Below, in pieces: positions 1 to 6,784 of a stretch of 64,000 bases of DNA. The position numbers were made by a program, and so were the translations under genes. The stretch comes from DATFRY01 sp963764695 (lineage in GTDB: Bacteria; Myxococcota_A; Polyangia; Haliangiales; Haliangiaceae), in NCBI GenBank assembly GCA_963764695.1, contig CAVXTW010000001.1, positions 868,001 to 932,000 on the forward strand. The letters are read 5' to 3'. Each line of letters starts with the position of its first letter. Positions within the stretch are counted from its first letter, which is position 1. The notes under the pieces are model-generated. The model searched no databases and was not told the origin of the DNA. It was given only the letters and a program-made list of their open reading frames with translations.

Positions 1-718
1 CCTCGTGGTCGTGGGCCGGCGTGGCCTCAGGCCCGCGCGGCCGCGAGCGCCGCACTGCGATCAGCGCGCCTCCGAGCAAGACGGCCTCCATGGCGAGCTC
101 GACCAGCAGCCCGTAGCGGCCGATGCCGAAGTCGGCCGGGTTGCCGACCAGCGCCGCCACGGTAAGCGCCGCGTGCGTTACCGCGACCAGCCCGACCGCC
201 GCCAGCAGGCCGTCGCCGGCCGGCTGCCCCGCGGCCCGGTTGCGGCGCAGCGCGAGCAGCAGCGCGATGAGGACCAGAGGCCGCGCCACCGCGTACGCGA
301 CCCACGACCAGCGCATCGCCTGGAACAGCGTCGAGTCGGGATCGAACGAGCCCTGCGCGGTGGTGGTGACGAGGCCGAGCAGCTGGACGGCTACCATGAG
401 CAGGAGGCCAGCGGCGGCCACGCCGAAAAAGATCCGCGCCGCGCCGTCGCGCGACACACGTCCCGACATCGTCGCCCCGACCAGGACCGCGATCGAGCCG
501 ACCAGGTGGATCGCCGAATCGGCCAGTCCGACCGCCCGGTTGAGGATCAGCATGGATTCCATCTCGCGTGGCCCGCCGAGCTCCATGGCCTTGAACACGT
601 GCCACGTGAGCACCTGACTCACGGCCGCGGCGGCCAGCAGGAACCACAGCCCGAGCTTCATCCAGGCCAGGCCCTCGCCTCTGCCGTCCAGGGCGACCAC
701 GCCCTCGCGCTCCTCCAT
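1..718 (-). CDS. Multi-pass membrane protein, C-terminus cut by window edge
   Basis: The frame opens with ATG at 718 and runs off the left edge of the window after about 239 residues without a stop. I count about six hydrophobic segments (for example GLWFLLAAAAVSQVL and ARIFFGVAAAGLLLMVAVQL), separated by short polar loops, so this is an integral membrane protein. The start overlaps the stop of the upstream acyl-CoA dehydrogenase as TGATG, which indicates translational coupling and a shared operon. I do not recognise the family; a DUF4149- or DUF2269-like small membrane protein is possible but not supported by a diagnostic motif. Confidence 0.7.
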   Translation of the reverse strand, partial: MEEREGVVALDGRGEGLAWMKLGLWFLLAAAAVSQVLTWHVFKAMELGGPREMESMLILNRAVGLADSAIHLVGSIAVLVGATMSGRVSRDGAARIFFGVAAAGLLLMVAVQLLGLVTTTAQGSFDPDSTLFQAMRWSWVAYAVARPLVLIALLLALRRNRAAGQPAGDGLLAAVGLVAVTHAALTVAALVGNPADFGIGRYGLLVELAMEAVLLGGALIAVRRSRPRGPEATPAHDHE

Positions 719-1866
719 CAGAATCCCTCCGCCTTGCCGATGATCTCGTTCATGATCTCGCGCGTGCCGCCGCCGATCGGGTAGAGGCGCGCGTCGCGGT
801 ACAGGCGCTCGACCAGCACCTCGCGCATGTAGCCGTAGCCGCCGTGCACCTGCACCGCCTGGTCGACGATCCAGGAGCAGGCGTCCGACGCGGCGTTCTT
901 GGCCATCGCGGCCAGGGCGGCCGCCGCCTCCCCGCGCGACGCGCGCACCGCGACCTCGCCGGTCAGCGCGCGCGCGGCCGCCAGGCGCGTGGCCATGTCG
1001 GCCAGCTTGTGGCGGATGACCTGGAAGCCGCCCAGCGGGCGCCCGAACGCGCGCCGCTCGCGGGCGTACGCGGCCGCCTCGCGGTAGGCCAGCTCGCCTA
1101 TCGCCACGCACTGGCCGGCCAGCATCAGGCGCTCGGCCACGAAGTTCGACATCAGGATCGGAAAGCCGCCGTTCTCCGGACCGATCAGGTTGGCGGTCGG
1201 CACGCGGCAGTCCTGGAACGAGAGCTCGCCGGTGTCGCTCGCCCACCAGCCGGTCTTCTTGAGCTTGCGCGACACCTCGAAGCCGGGCGTGCCGCGCTCG
1301 ATGACGAGGATCGACACGCCGCCGTGTCCGTCGCCGCCGGTGCGCACCGCCGTGGTGACGATGTCGGCGCGGCAGCCGGAGGTGATGAAGGTCTTGGCGC
1401 CGCTGACCACGTAGTCGGCGCCGTCCTTCACCGCGCGAGTCTGGAGGGCGGCCACGTCGCTGCCGCCGCCCGGCTCGGTGATTGCCAGCGCCGAGACCTT
1501 CTCGCCGCTCAGCACCGGGGCGACGAACCTGCGCTTCTGCTCGTCCGTGCCGAAGTTGATGATCGGCGGCAGCGCGATGCCGTGGCTGCCCAGCCCGACG
1601 GCGGTGCCGACCGAGCGGCCGGCCACCACCATCTCGTCGGCGGCGACCAGCACGTGGGTGAGATCGCCGCCACCGCCGCCAACCGCCTCCGGATAGCCGA
1701 CGCCGAACACGCCGGCCTCGGCGGCCACCCGGTACAGCTCGCGCGGGAACTCCTCGGCCTCCTCCCACTCGGCGGCGTGCGGTGCGATCTTGTTTGCAGC
1801 GAACCGGCGGATCTGGGCGCGCAGCGACGCGTGCTCCTCACCCTCGAACAGATAGCCGCTCGACAT
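718..1866 (-). CDS. Acyl-CoA dehydrogenase
   Basis: A 382-residue FAD enzyme that oxidises acyl-CoA to 2-enoyl-CoA, passing electrons to ETF. The length and fold signatures are standard: ALAITEPGGGSD near residue 130, a VSGAKTFITSG stretch near 155, an RRAFGRPLGGFQ helix, and HGGYGYM near 343. The usual C-terminal catalytic Glu (YEGT in medium-chain enzymes) is replaced by IGGGT; the candidate base is instead the Glu in FVAERLMLAG, the position used by long-chain and isovaleryl-CoA dehydrogenases. That makes a branched- or long-chain substrate likely, but the substrate cannot be fixed from sequence. It is the first gene of a minus-strand operon with the membrane protein at its 3' end. Confidence 0.93.
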   Translation of the reverse strand: MSSGYLFEGEEHASLRAQIRRFAANKIAPHAAEWEEAEEFPRELYRVAAEAGVFGVGYPEAVGGGGGDLTHVLVAADEMVVAGRSVGTAVGLGSHGIALPPIINFGTDEQKRRFVAPVLSGEKVSALAITEPGGGSDVAALQTRAVKDGADYVVSGAKTFITSGCRADIVTTAVRTGGDGHGGVSILVIERGTPGFEVSRKLKKTGWWASDTGELSFQDCRVPTANLIGPENGGFPILMSNFVAERLMLAGQCVAIGELAYREAAAYARERRAFGRPLGGFQVIRHKLADMATRLAAARALTGEVAVRASRGEAAAALAAMAKNAASDACSWIVDQAVQVHGGYGYMREVLVERLYRDARLYPIGGGTREIMNEIIGKAEGF

Positions 1867-1872
1867 GGGGCC

Positions 1873-1878
1873 AGCTTA
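1873..1878 (-). promoter_or_regulatory. Leaderless-type -10 box TAAGCT for the acyl-CoA dehydrogenase
   Basis: TAAGCT lies on the minus strand with exactly 6 nt between it and the ATG at 1866. No purine-rich ribosome site is present. A start point about 7 nt downstream of the box would coincide with the ATG. Confidence 0.5.
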
Positions 1879-1935
1879 CTCGAAGGCGCGGCCGCCCGAT
1901 CCGGTGTCGGAAAGGTGATATGGTAACCGGCCCAG

Positions 1936-2889
1936 ATGCCCCCGAAGCCACTCGCATACAACGCTGTTCTGGTGCGTCGCGAAGACTTCACGCCGGAGCT
2001 CACCACCTTTCACGTCCGCTACGACGAGCCGCTCACGCCGGCCGCCGGGGCACCGGTTTTCGTGCCCGGTCAGTACGTGGCGATCGGCCTCAACAACGAT
2101 GCCAAGCCGGAGCTGGGGTCGGTGCGGCGCTCGATGTCGCTGTGCTCGGCGCCGGAGCAGCTCGACGCGTACGAGTTCTACATCCGCTACGTCAAGCACC
2201 CGGAGTCGGACAACCCGCTCACCCACCTCATGTGGAAGGCCTCGGTCGGCGACCGCATCTTCATGACCCGCAAGCCGGTCGGTGTCTTCACCATCAAGGA
2301 CACCATCGGTGAGCAGGACCGGCGCACCTGTGTGTTCGTCGCCGCCGGCACCGGGCTGGCCCCCTTCGTCAGCATGGTGCGCAGCGAGGTGCTGCGCGAT
2401 GCGAAGGCGGACCTCAGCCGCTACGTGCTGCTGCACGGCGCCTCGTATCCGGACGATCTTTGCTACCGCGAGGAGCTCGAGAAGTACGGGCGCGAGAACG
2501 GGCTGCACTACTTCCGCACCATCAGCCGCCCCAAGGAGGCGCCGGGCTGGACCGGCGACGTCGGCCGCGTCGAGGACTACTTCAAGCCGGAGCGCCTGGC
2601 CGACCTCGAGAAGCGGATCGGCCTGGAGCCGGGCGGCATGCAGCCGGACAAGGTCGGCATCCTCATCTGCGGGCTGCAGGGCACCATCGCCGAGACGATC
2701 ATGCGGCTCACTCCGCGCGGCTTCGTGCCGGACAACCGCCGCATCCGCAAGGCGCTCGAGGTCCCTGACGAGAGGCCCTCGCACGTGTGGTGGGAGCAGT
2801 ACGACACCACGCCGGTCATCGACGTGAACGACCCGGCGCTGATCGGGCGCCTGCGCGACGAGCTTCAGTCCGCCTGGGCTCGCGGCTGA
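1936..2889 (+). CDS. Ferredoxin/flavodoxin-NADP+ reductase family protein
   Basis: A 317-residue FAD/NAD(P)-binding oxidoreductase of the FNR superfamily, transferring electrons between NAD(P)H and a ferredoxin or similar carrier. The N-terminal FAD domain has PGQYVAIGL and the RRSMSLCSAP stretch, which matches the FAD-binding RxYS region of the family. The NAD(P) domain carries AAGTGLAPFVSMVR near residue 135 and ends with the LICGLQGT strand. The C-terminus is about 60 residues longer than Escherichia coli Fpr and contains VWWEQYD. It is divergent from the acyl-CoA dehydrogenase with a 69-bp gap, so the two may share a control region. The redox partner is unknown. Confidence 0.88.
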   Translation: MPPKPLAYNAVLVRREDFTPELTTFHVRYDEPLTPAAGAPVFVPGQYVAIGLNNDAKPELGSVRRSMSLCSAPEQLDAYEFYIRYVKHPESDNPLTHLMWKASVGDRIFMTRKPVGVFTIKDTIGEQDRRTCVFVAAGTGLAPFVSMVRSEVLRDAKADLSRYVLLHGASYPDDLCYREELEKYGRENGLHYFRTISRPKEAPGWTGDVGRVEDYFKPERLADLEKRIGLEPGGMQPDKVGILICGLQGTIAETIMRLTPRGFVPDNRRIRKALEVPDERPSHVWWEQYDTTPVIDVNDPALIGRLRDELQSAWARG

Positions 2890-2901
2890 TACGCGGCCGC
2901 G

Positions 2902-4152
2902 TCAGCCATCCGCGCCGGCCACGCCCGGCGCGATGAGGCACATGTCGCCCAGCTCGTGCTGCAGGTAGCCGCGGGCGCGGGCGTGGCGCCATGCTGCGTC
3001 GAGCAGCGACGGCGGGGCAAAGGCGCCGAGCAGCCGGTAGTGGCTCTCGCCCGGGGCGTGCACGCCGGTGATGATGCCGTCGACGACGCGCAGCAGGCTG
3101 CCGGCGTGGAGCACCAGATCGGTCGTGCCGGTGCCGCCGTCGGTGCGGCCGGAGCGCGCCGCACCCTCGAGCGCGCGCACCACCGTGGTGCCGACCGCGA
3201 TCACGCGGCGCCGGTCGGCCCCGGCGCGGCGGACCGCGTCGGCGGTGGCGCGCGGGATGTCGTAGACCTCGGGCAGCGGCAGCGCCGTGTCCAGCGCCGG
3301 GTCGCCGGTCGCGCTCAGACCGGCCGCGTGGGTGAGCCAGGCCAGCTCCACGCCGCGACGGCGCAGGTCGGCCAGCACCTGCCACGACAGCGGACGTCCG
3401 GCCGACGGCATCTCCACCGCCCACGGTGGACCGGCGAACGCGGTCTGCACCGACCACAGCGCCAGATCGCGATCCTGGTGGGCGTACTGCACCGGGCGGC
3501 CGATGCGGTAGAGCGCGGCCATGAGCGCGGCGCCGCCGCGATCGAAGCGGAGCTCGACGAGGCGCGGCGACAGCGGCGAGACCGCCGACACCTCGGCGGA
3601 GAGCGAGGCGCTCGCGTCCGGCGACGACGCGTCGCCCAGGACGATCCGGTCGCCGGCCGCCAGCCGCTCCGGCGGCGGTCGATCCTCGGTGCGCGTGTGC
3701 CAGTCGCCGGCGCCGAACAGGACCGCCGGCCAGACCGACGGGTTTCCCGGATCGCGGGGCGGGTTGGCCAGGCGGATCTCGATCGGCGCGCCGGACGGCC
3801 CGCGTCCGACCAGCGACGCCGGCAAGGTGGCCGCGTCGTTGAGCACCAGGAGATCGCCGGGGAAGAGCAGGGCCGGCAGATCGGTGGCCGCGCGATCGAG
3901 CAGGCGCCCGTGGCGCGTGTCGACCGCGAGCAGTCGCACGTCGCCGCGCTCCTCCCGCCGCCCGTGGCCCCACTGGACCGGGCCGTCGTGCGGGCCGGGC
4001 AGCGGCCACGGGACCGGCGCCGCGTCCGGCGTCGAGCGCGGCGGCGAGAGCGGCCTCGAGATCGGCCTCGAAGTCGGCCTCGGGGTCGGCGACACCGGCC
4101 GCGCGGTCGGCGTCAACATCGGCCGCGCCGGCTCGGACCACGCGCGGGTCAC
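2902..4152 (-). CDS. QueA-like S-adenosylmethionine:tRNA ribosyltransferase-isomerase family protein
   Basis: A 416-residue protein of the QueA family. Supporting segments in order are LLVLNDAATLPASLVG near the N-terminal third, the SAGRPLSW element, the ALPLPEVYDIP strand, VGTTVVRALEGA, and a C-terminal part with RVVDGIITGVHAPGESH and GYLQHELGDMCLI. QueA makes epoxyqueuosine at position 34 of tRNA. This copy is diverged: the first 45 residues are proline- and arginine-rich, and no other queuosine gene is in the window, so the true substrate is uncertain. The GTG start at 4152 overlaps the TGA of the upstream SDR gene by 4 nt, giving a coupled two-gene operon. A later ATG 36 nt downstream is an alternative start. 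Confidence 0.8.
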   Translation of the reverse strand: MTRAWSEPARPMLTPTARPVSPTPRPTSRPISRPLSPPRSTPDAAPVPWPLPGPHDGPVQWGHGRREERGDVRLLAVDTRHGRLLDRAATDLPALLFPGDLLVLNDAATLPASLVGRGPSGAPIEIRLANPPRDPGNPSVWPAVLFGAGDWHTRTEDRPPPERLAAGDRIVLGDASSPDASASLSAEVSAVSPLSPRLVELRFDRGGAALMAALYRIGRPVQYAHQDRDLALWSVQTAFAGPPWAVEMPSAGRPLSWQVLADLRRRGVELAWLTHAAGLSATGDPALDTALPLPEVYDIPRATADAVRRAGADRRRVIAVGTTVVRALEGAARSGRTDGGTGTTDLVLHAGSLLRVVDGIITGVHAPGESHYRLLGAFAPPSLLDAAWRHARARGYLQHELGDMCLIAPGVAGADG

Positions 4153-4877
4153 GGCTGCACCTCGAAGCTGGGCGCCACCAGCCGCGCGCCCGACGGAGCG
4201 CGCTGGTCGGCCTCGATCATCGCGACGATGCGCCGCGCGATGTCGTCCGGATCGGCCAGCGTCGATCGATCCGCGTCCGGGATGGCGTCGGCGTGCATCC
4301 GCGTGTCCATCTCGCCCGGGTCGACCGCGAGCACGCGCACGCCGTGCTCGGCCAGCTCCGCGGCCCACACCCGGCCGAGGTGGTCGAGAGCGGCCTTGGA
4401 CGCCGCGTACGCGCCCCAGGTCGGATACGGCTCGACCGCCGCGTCGGAGCTGACGTTGACCACGGTGCCGCGCCGGCGCAGCGCCATCGAGCCGGCCACC
4501 ACCTTGCTCAGGCGAAAAGGGCCGACCAGGTTGACCGCCAGGGCGCGCTCGAGGTCCTCGCACTCGGTGTCGAGCAGGAGGCGGAGCGGCGTGGGGCCGA
4601 GCGTGCTGGCGTTGTTGACGAGGATGTCGATCGGACCGACCAGCGCGGCGGCCTGGCCGGTGAGGGGGTAGATGGCGTCCTTGTCGCCGATGTCGGCGGC
4701 GACGGCGTGGGCAATGCCGCCGGCGGCGCGGATCTCTTCTGCGGCGCGCTCGAGCGGCTCGACCTCGCGGGCGACCAGGACCACGCGGGAGCCGGCCTGT
4801 GCCAGGCGCGCTGCCAGCGCGCGGCCGAGACCGCGGCTGGCGCCGGTCACGAGGGAGGATGTGTCTCGGATGTTCAT
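4149..4877 (-). CDS. Short-chain dehydrogenase/reductase
   Basis: A 242-residue NAD(P)-dependent oxidoreductase of the classical SDR family. It has the Rossmann motif TGASRGLG near residue 10, the structural NNAS motif near 90, and the catalytic Ser, Tyr and Lys in VSSDAAVEPYPTWGAYAASKAA (Tyr and Lys in YAASK). The acidic residue after the second strand is replaced by AREVE, which leans towards NADP. The ATG at 4877 is chosen because the protein then begins directly with the first beta strand. It heads a two-gene operon with the QueA-like gene and is divergent from an XRE-cupin regulator, so it is a likely target of that regulator. Confidence 0.92.
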   Translation of the reverse strand: MNIRDTSSLVTGASRGLGRALAARLAQAGSRVVLVAREVEPLERAAEEIRAAGGIAHAVAADIGDKDAIYPLTGQAAALVGPIDILVNNASTLGPTPLRLLLDTECEDLERALAVNLVGPFRLSKVVAGSMALRRRGTVVNVSSDAAVEPYPTWGAYAASKAALDHLGRVWAAELAEHGVRVLAVDPGEMDTRMHADAIPDADRSTLADPDDIARRIVAMIEADQRAPSGARLVAPSFEVQP

Positions 4878-4917
4878 GCAGGCAGCATGGGACCGCCGCG
4901 ACAGCAAATCATCACCG

Positions 4918-4935
4918 TTGCCATTCTGTTGGCAA
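4918..4935. promoter_or_regulatory. Perfect palindrome in the SDR / XRE-cupin divergent promoter
   Basis: TTGCCATTCTGTTGGCAA is a perfect 6-bp inverted repeat with a 6-nt spacer. Both arms double as -35-like TTGCCA hexamers pointing outwards. On the plus strand a CACTCT box follows after 17 nt and then 6 nt lead to the ATG at 4953; on the minus strand GATGAT follows after 16 nt. A repressor bound here would block both promoters, which fits autoregulation by the adjacent XRE protein. Confidence 0.5.
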
Positions 4936-4952
4936 AGGGCCACTCTACCGAC

Positions 4953-5513
4953 ATGGAAGCTGACGTGGCCGACAACCTGGCCCGCAACATCCGGCAGCTG
5001 CGCGAGGCGCGCGGGCTCACCCAGCAGCAGATGGCCCGCTCGTCCGGCGTGCCGCGGCCGACCTGGGCCAACCTCGAGTCCGGCGCCGCCAACCCGACCC
5101 TGGCGGTGCTCATCAAGGCGGCCTCCGCGCTGCAAGTCTCGGTCGAGGAGCTGATCGCGCCGCCGCGGGCCAGCGCGCGCTTCTTCCCGGCCAGCACCAT
5201 CCAGGTAAAGCAGCGCGGCATGGTGATGGTGCGCAAGCTCCTGCCCGAGCCGCTCGCCGGCATGGAGATCGATCGCATGGAGCTGCCGCCCGGCGCGTCG
5301 ATGGCCGGCGTCCCGCACACGCCCGGCACGCGCGAGTACCTGACGTGCGAGATCGGCGTCATCGAGCTCTCCGAGTCGGGTCAGGTCTGGCGGCTCGAGC
5401 CGGGTGATGTGGTGGTGTTCCGCGGCGACCAGAAGCATGGCTACCGTAACCCCGGGCGGGTGAGGACCGTCGCGTATAGCGTGGTTGCGCTCGCGCCGAT
5501 CGCGACGGGTTGA
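4953..5513 (+). CDS. XRE-family transcriptional regulator with C-terminal cupin domain
   Basis: A 186-residue two-domain regulator. Residues 5-65 form a Cro/C1-type helix-turn-helix (LTQQQMARSSGVPRPTWANL). Residues 110-180 form a cupin barrel (LEPGDVVVFRGDQKHGY with the typical metal/ligand-site His). Proteins of this build are usually small-molecule-responsive repressors of a neighbouring catabolic or detoxification gene. The ATG at 4953 puts the start 6 nt after a CACTCT box and just downstream of the palindrome, so it is preferred over an in-frame ATG about 66 nt upstream. The divergent SDR operon is the obvious regulon. The ligand is unknown. Confidence 0.88.
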   Translation: MEADVADNLARNIRQLREARGLTQQQMARSSGVPRPTWANLESGAANPTLAVLIKAASALQVSVEELIAPPRASARFFPASTIQVKQRGMVMVRKLLPEPLAGMEIDRMELPPGASMAGVPHTPGTREYLTCEIGVIELSESGQVWRLEPGDVVVFRGDQKHGYRNPGRVRTVAYSVVALAPIATG

Positions 5514-5571
5514 GCCGCGCCATCGCGACGGCATGCACGCCCCGAGGCGCCGCACGATACGATGGGAGTGC

Positions 5572-6480
5572 ATGAATCGAGCGAACCGGGTGAAGCACGC
5601 GATCGTCGAGTTCGCGATTCCATCGCCAAGATCGGGTCCCTACAGCGTGGCGGCCGGGCCGGACGGCGCGCTGTGGTTCACCGAGATCCACGCCGGCCGC
5701 ATCGGACGCGCATCGGCGGGCGGCGAGATCACCGAGTTCGCGCTGCCCACGCCGCACTCCGGACCGTCCATCATCGTGGCCGGCGGCGACGGCGCGCTGT
5801 GGTTCACCGAGTTCCGCGCCCATCGCATCGGCCGCATCACCTCTGTGGGCGAGGTGCACGAGTTCCCGCTGCCGACCGCCAACGCCGGGCCGTTCGGCAT
5901 CGCCGCCGGACCGGACGGCGCGATGTGGTTCACCGAGCTCCTGGCCAACCGGATCGGCCGCATCGACAGCGACGGCACCGTGTCCGAGTATCCGCTGCCG
6001 TCGGCCGGCTCGATGCCGTCGATGATCGCGGCCGGCGGCGACGGCGCGCTGTGGTTCACCGAGAACCAGGGCAACCGGATCGGCCGCATCACCGTCGACG
6101 GCGACATCCGCGAGCACGACATCCCGGCCGACGCCGCCGGCCCGGTCGGCATCGCGGCAGGACCGGACGGCGCGCTGTGGTTCGCCGAGATCAACGGCAA
6201 CCGGATCGGCCGCATCGACACCGACGGCAACGTGTCCGAGTATCCGCTGCCCACGCCGGGCGCGCGGCCGCACGCCATCGCCGCGGGGCACGACGCGCTG
6301 TGGTTCACCGAGTGGGCGGCCAGCAGCATCGGCCGCATCACCAGCGACGGTCAGGTCGCCGAGTACGCGCTGCCCCGGCCCGGTTCCGAGCCGCACGGAA
6401 TCGCGGTGGCCGGTGACGGCTCGATCTGGTTCGCCGAGGAGTCGGGCCTGATCGGAAGGCTCAGGCCCAGCGACTTCTGA
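5572..6480 (+). CDS. Virginiamycin B lyase-like seven-bladed beta-propeller protein
   Basis: A 302-residue protein made of about seven repeats of the form PDGALWFTE...NRIGRI, each one propeller blade. Length and repeat match Vgb of staphylococci (299 residues), which linearises streptogramin B antibiotics by C-O lyase chemistry. A PHGIAVAGDGSIWFAEE segment near residue 275 resembles the Vgb active-site blade, with its His and Glu. Many environmental bacteria carry Vgb-like proteins of unproven activity, so resistance should not be assumed. The ATG at 5572 follows a TACGAT box by 8 nt. There is no signal peptide, so the product is cytoplasmic as in Vgb. Confidence 0.8.
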   Translation: MNRANRVKHAIVEFAIPSPRSGPYSVAAGPDGALWFTEIHAGRIGRASAGGEITEFALPTPHSGPSIIVAGGDGALWFTEFRAHRIGRITSVGEVHEFPLPTANAGPFGIAAGPDGAMWFTELLANRIGRIDSDGTVSEYPLPSAGSMPSMIAAGGDGALWFTENQGNRIGRITVDGDIREHDIPADAAGPVGIAAGPDGALWFAEINGNRIGRIDTDGNVSEYPLPTPGARPHAIAAGHDALWFTEWAASSIGRITSDGQVAEYALPRPGSEPHGIAVAGDGSIWFAEESGLIGRLRPSDF

Positions 6481-6524
6481 TCGGCCGGGCAGGGTAGGAT
6501 GCCCGGAGCGCTACCGGCTAGACC

Positions 6525-6735
6525 CAATGCCGATCAGATAGGCGCATTTCAGTTCTTTTCAACCGCGAAGACGCGAAGAACGCGAAGAGCTGACCCGCGA
6601 GCAGCAAGGTGACGCCGCGAGGTTCGACTGCCATGACCGACAGAGGGCTGCACCTTGCTGCTCGCGGGTCCCACTTCGTGTCCTTCGCGTCTTCGCGGTT
6701 CAAAGAACTCGGAATGCGCTATCAGACCGGCATTG
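6525..6735. repeat. Long imperfect inverted repeat, MITE-like
   Basis: Two arms of about 87 nt (6525-6611 and 6649-6735) are imperfect reverse complements around a 37-nt centre. The outer ends are CAATGCCGATCAGATAG and its near-complement near 6720-6735; the inner arms contain CCGCGAAGACGCGAAG and CTTCGCGTCTTCGCGG. A phrase of the form ACCGCGAAGACGCGAAGG is, from memory, a recurrent intergenic repeat in several environmental phyla. No transposase is encoded. It sits between two convergent genes (Vgb-like and HEAT protein), so it could also terminate transcription from both sides. Confidence 0.65.
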
Positions 6736-6784
6736 CGGCTCGACCCGGTGCACCGCGTCTACAACTTCGAGCGCGCGAGCGAGG

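Noticed and set aside
2902..4563. Longer 553-residue version of the QueA-like protein
   Set aside because: The first 137 residues are an out-of-frame reading of the SDR gene. The GTG at 4152 overlaps the SDR stop and gives the family N-terminus.
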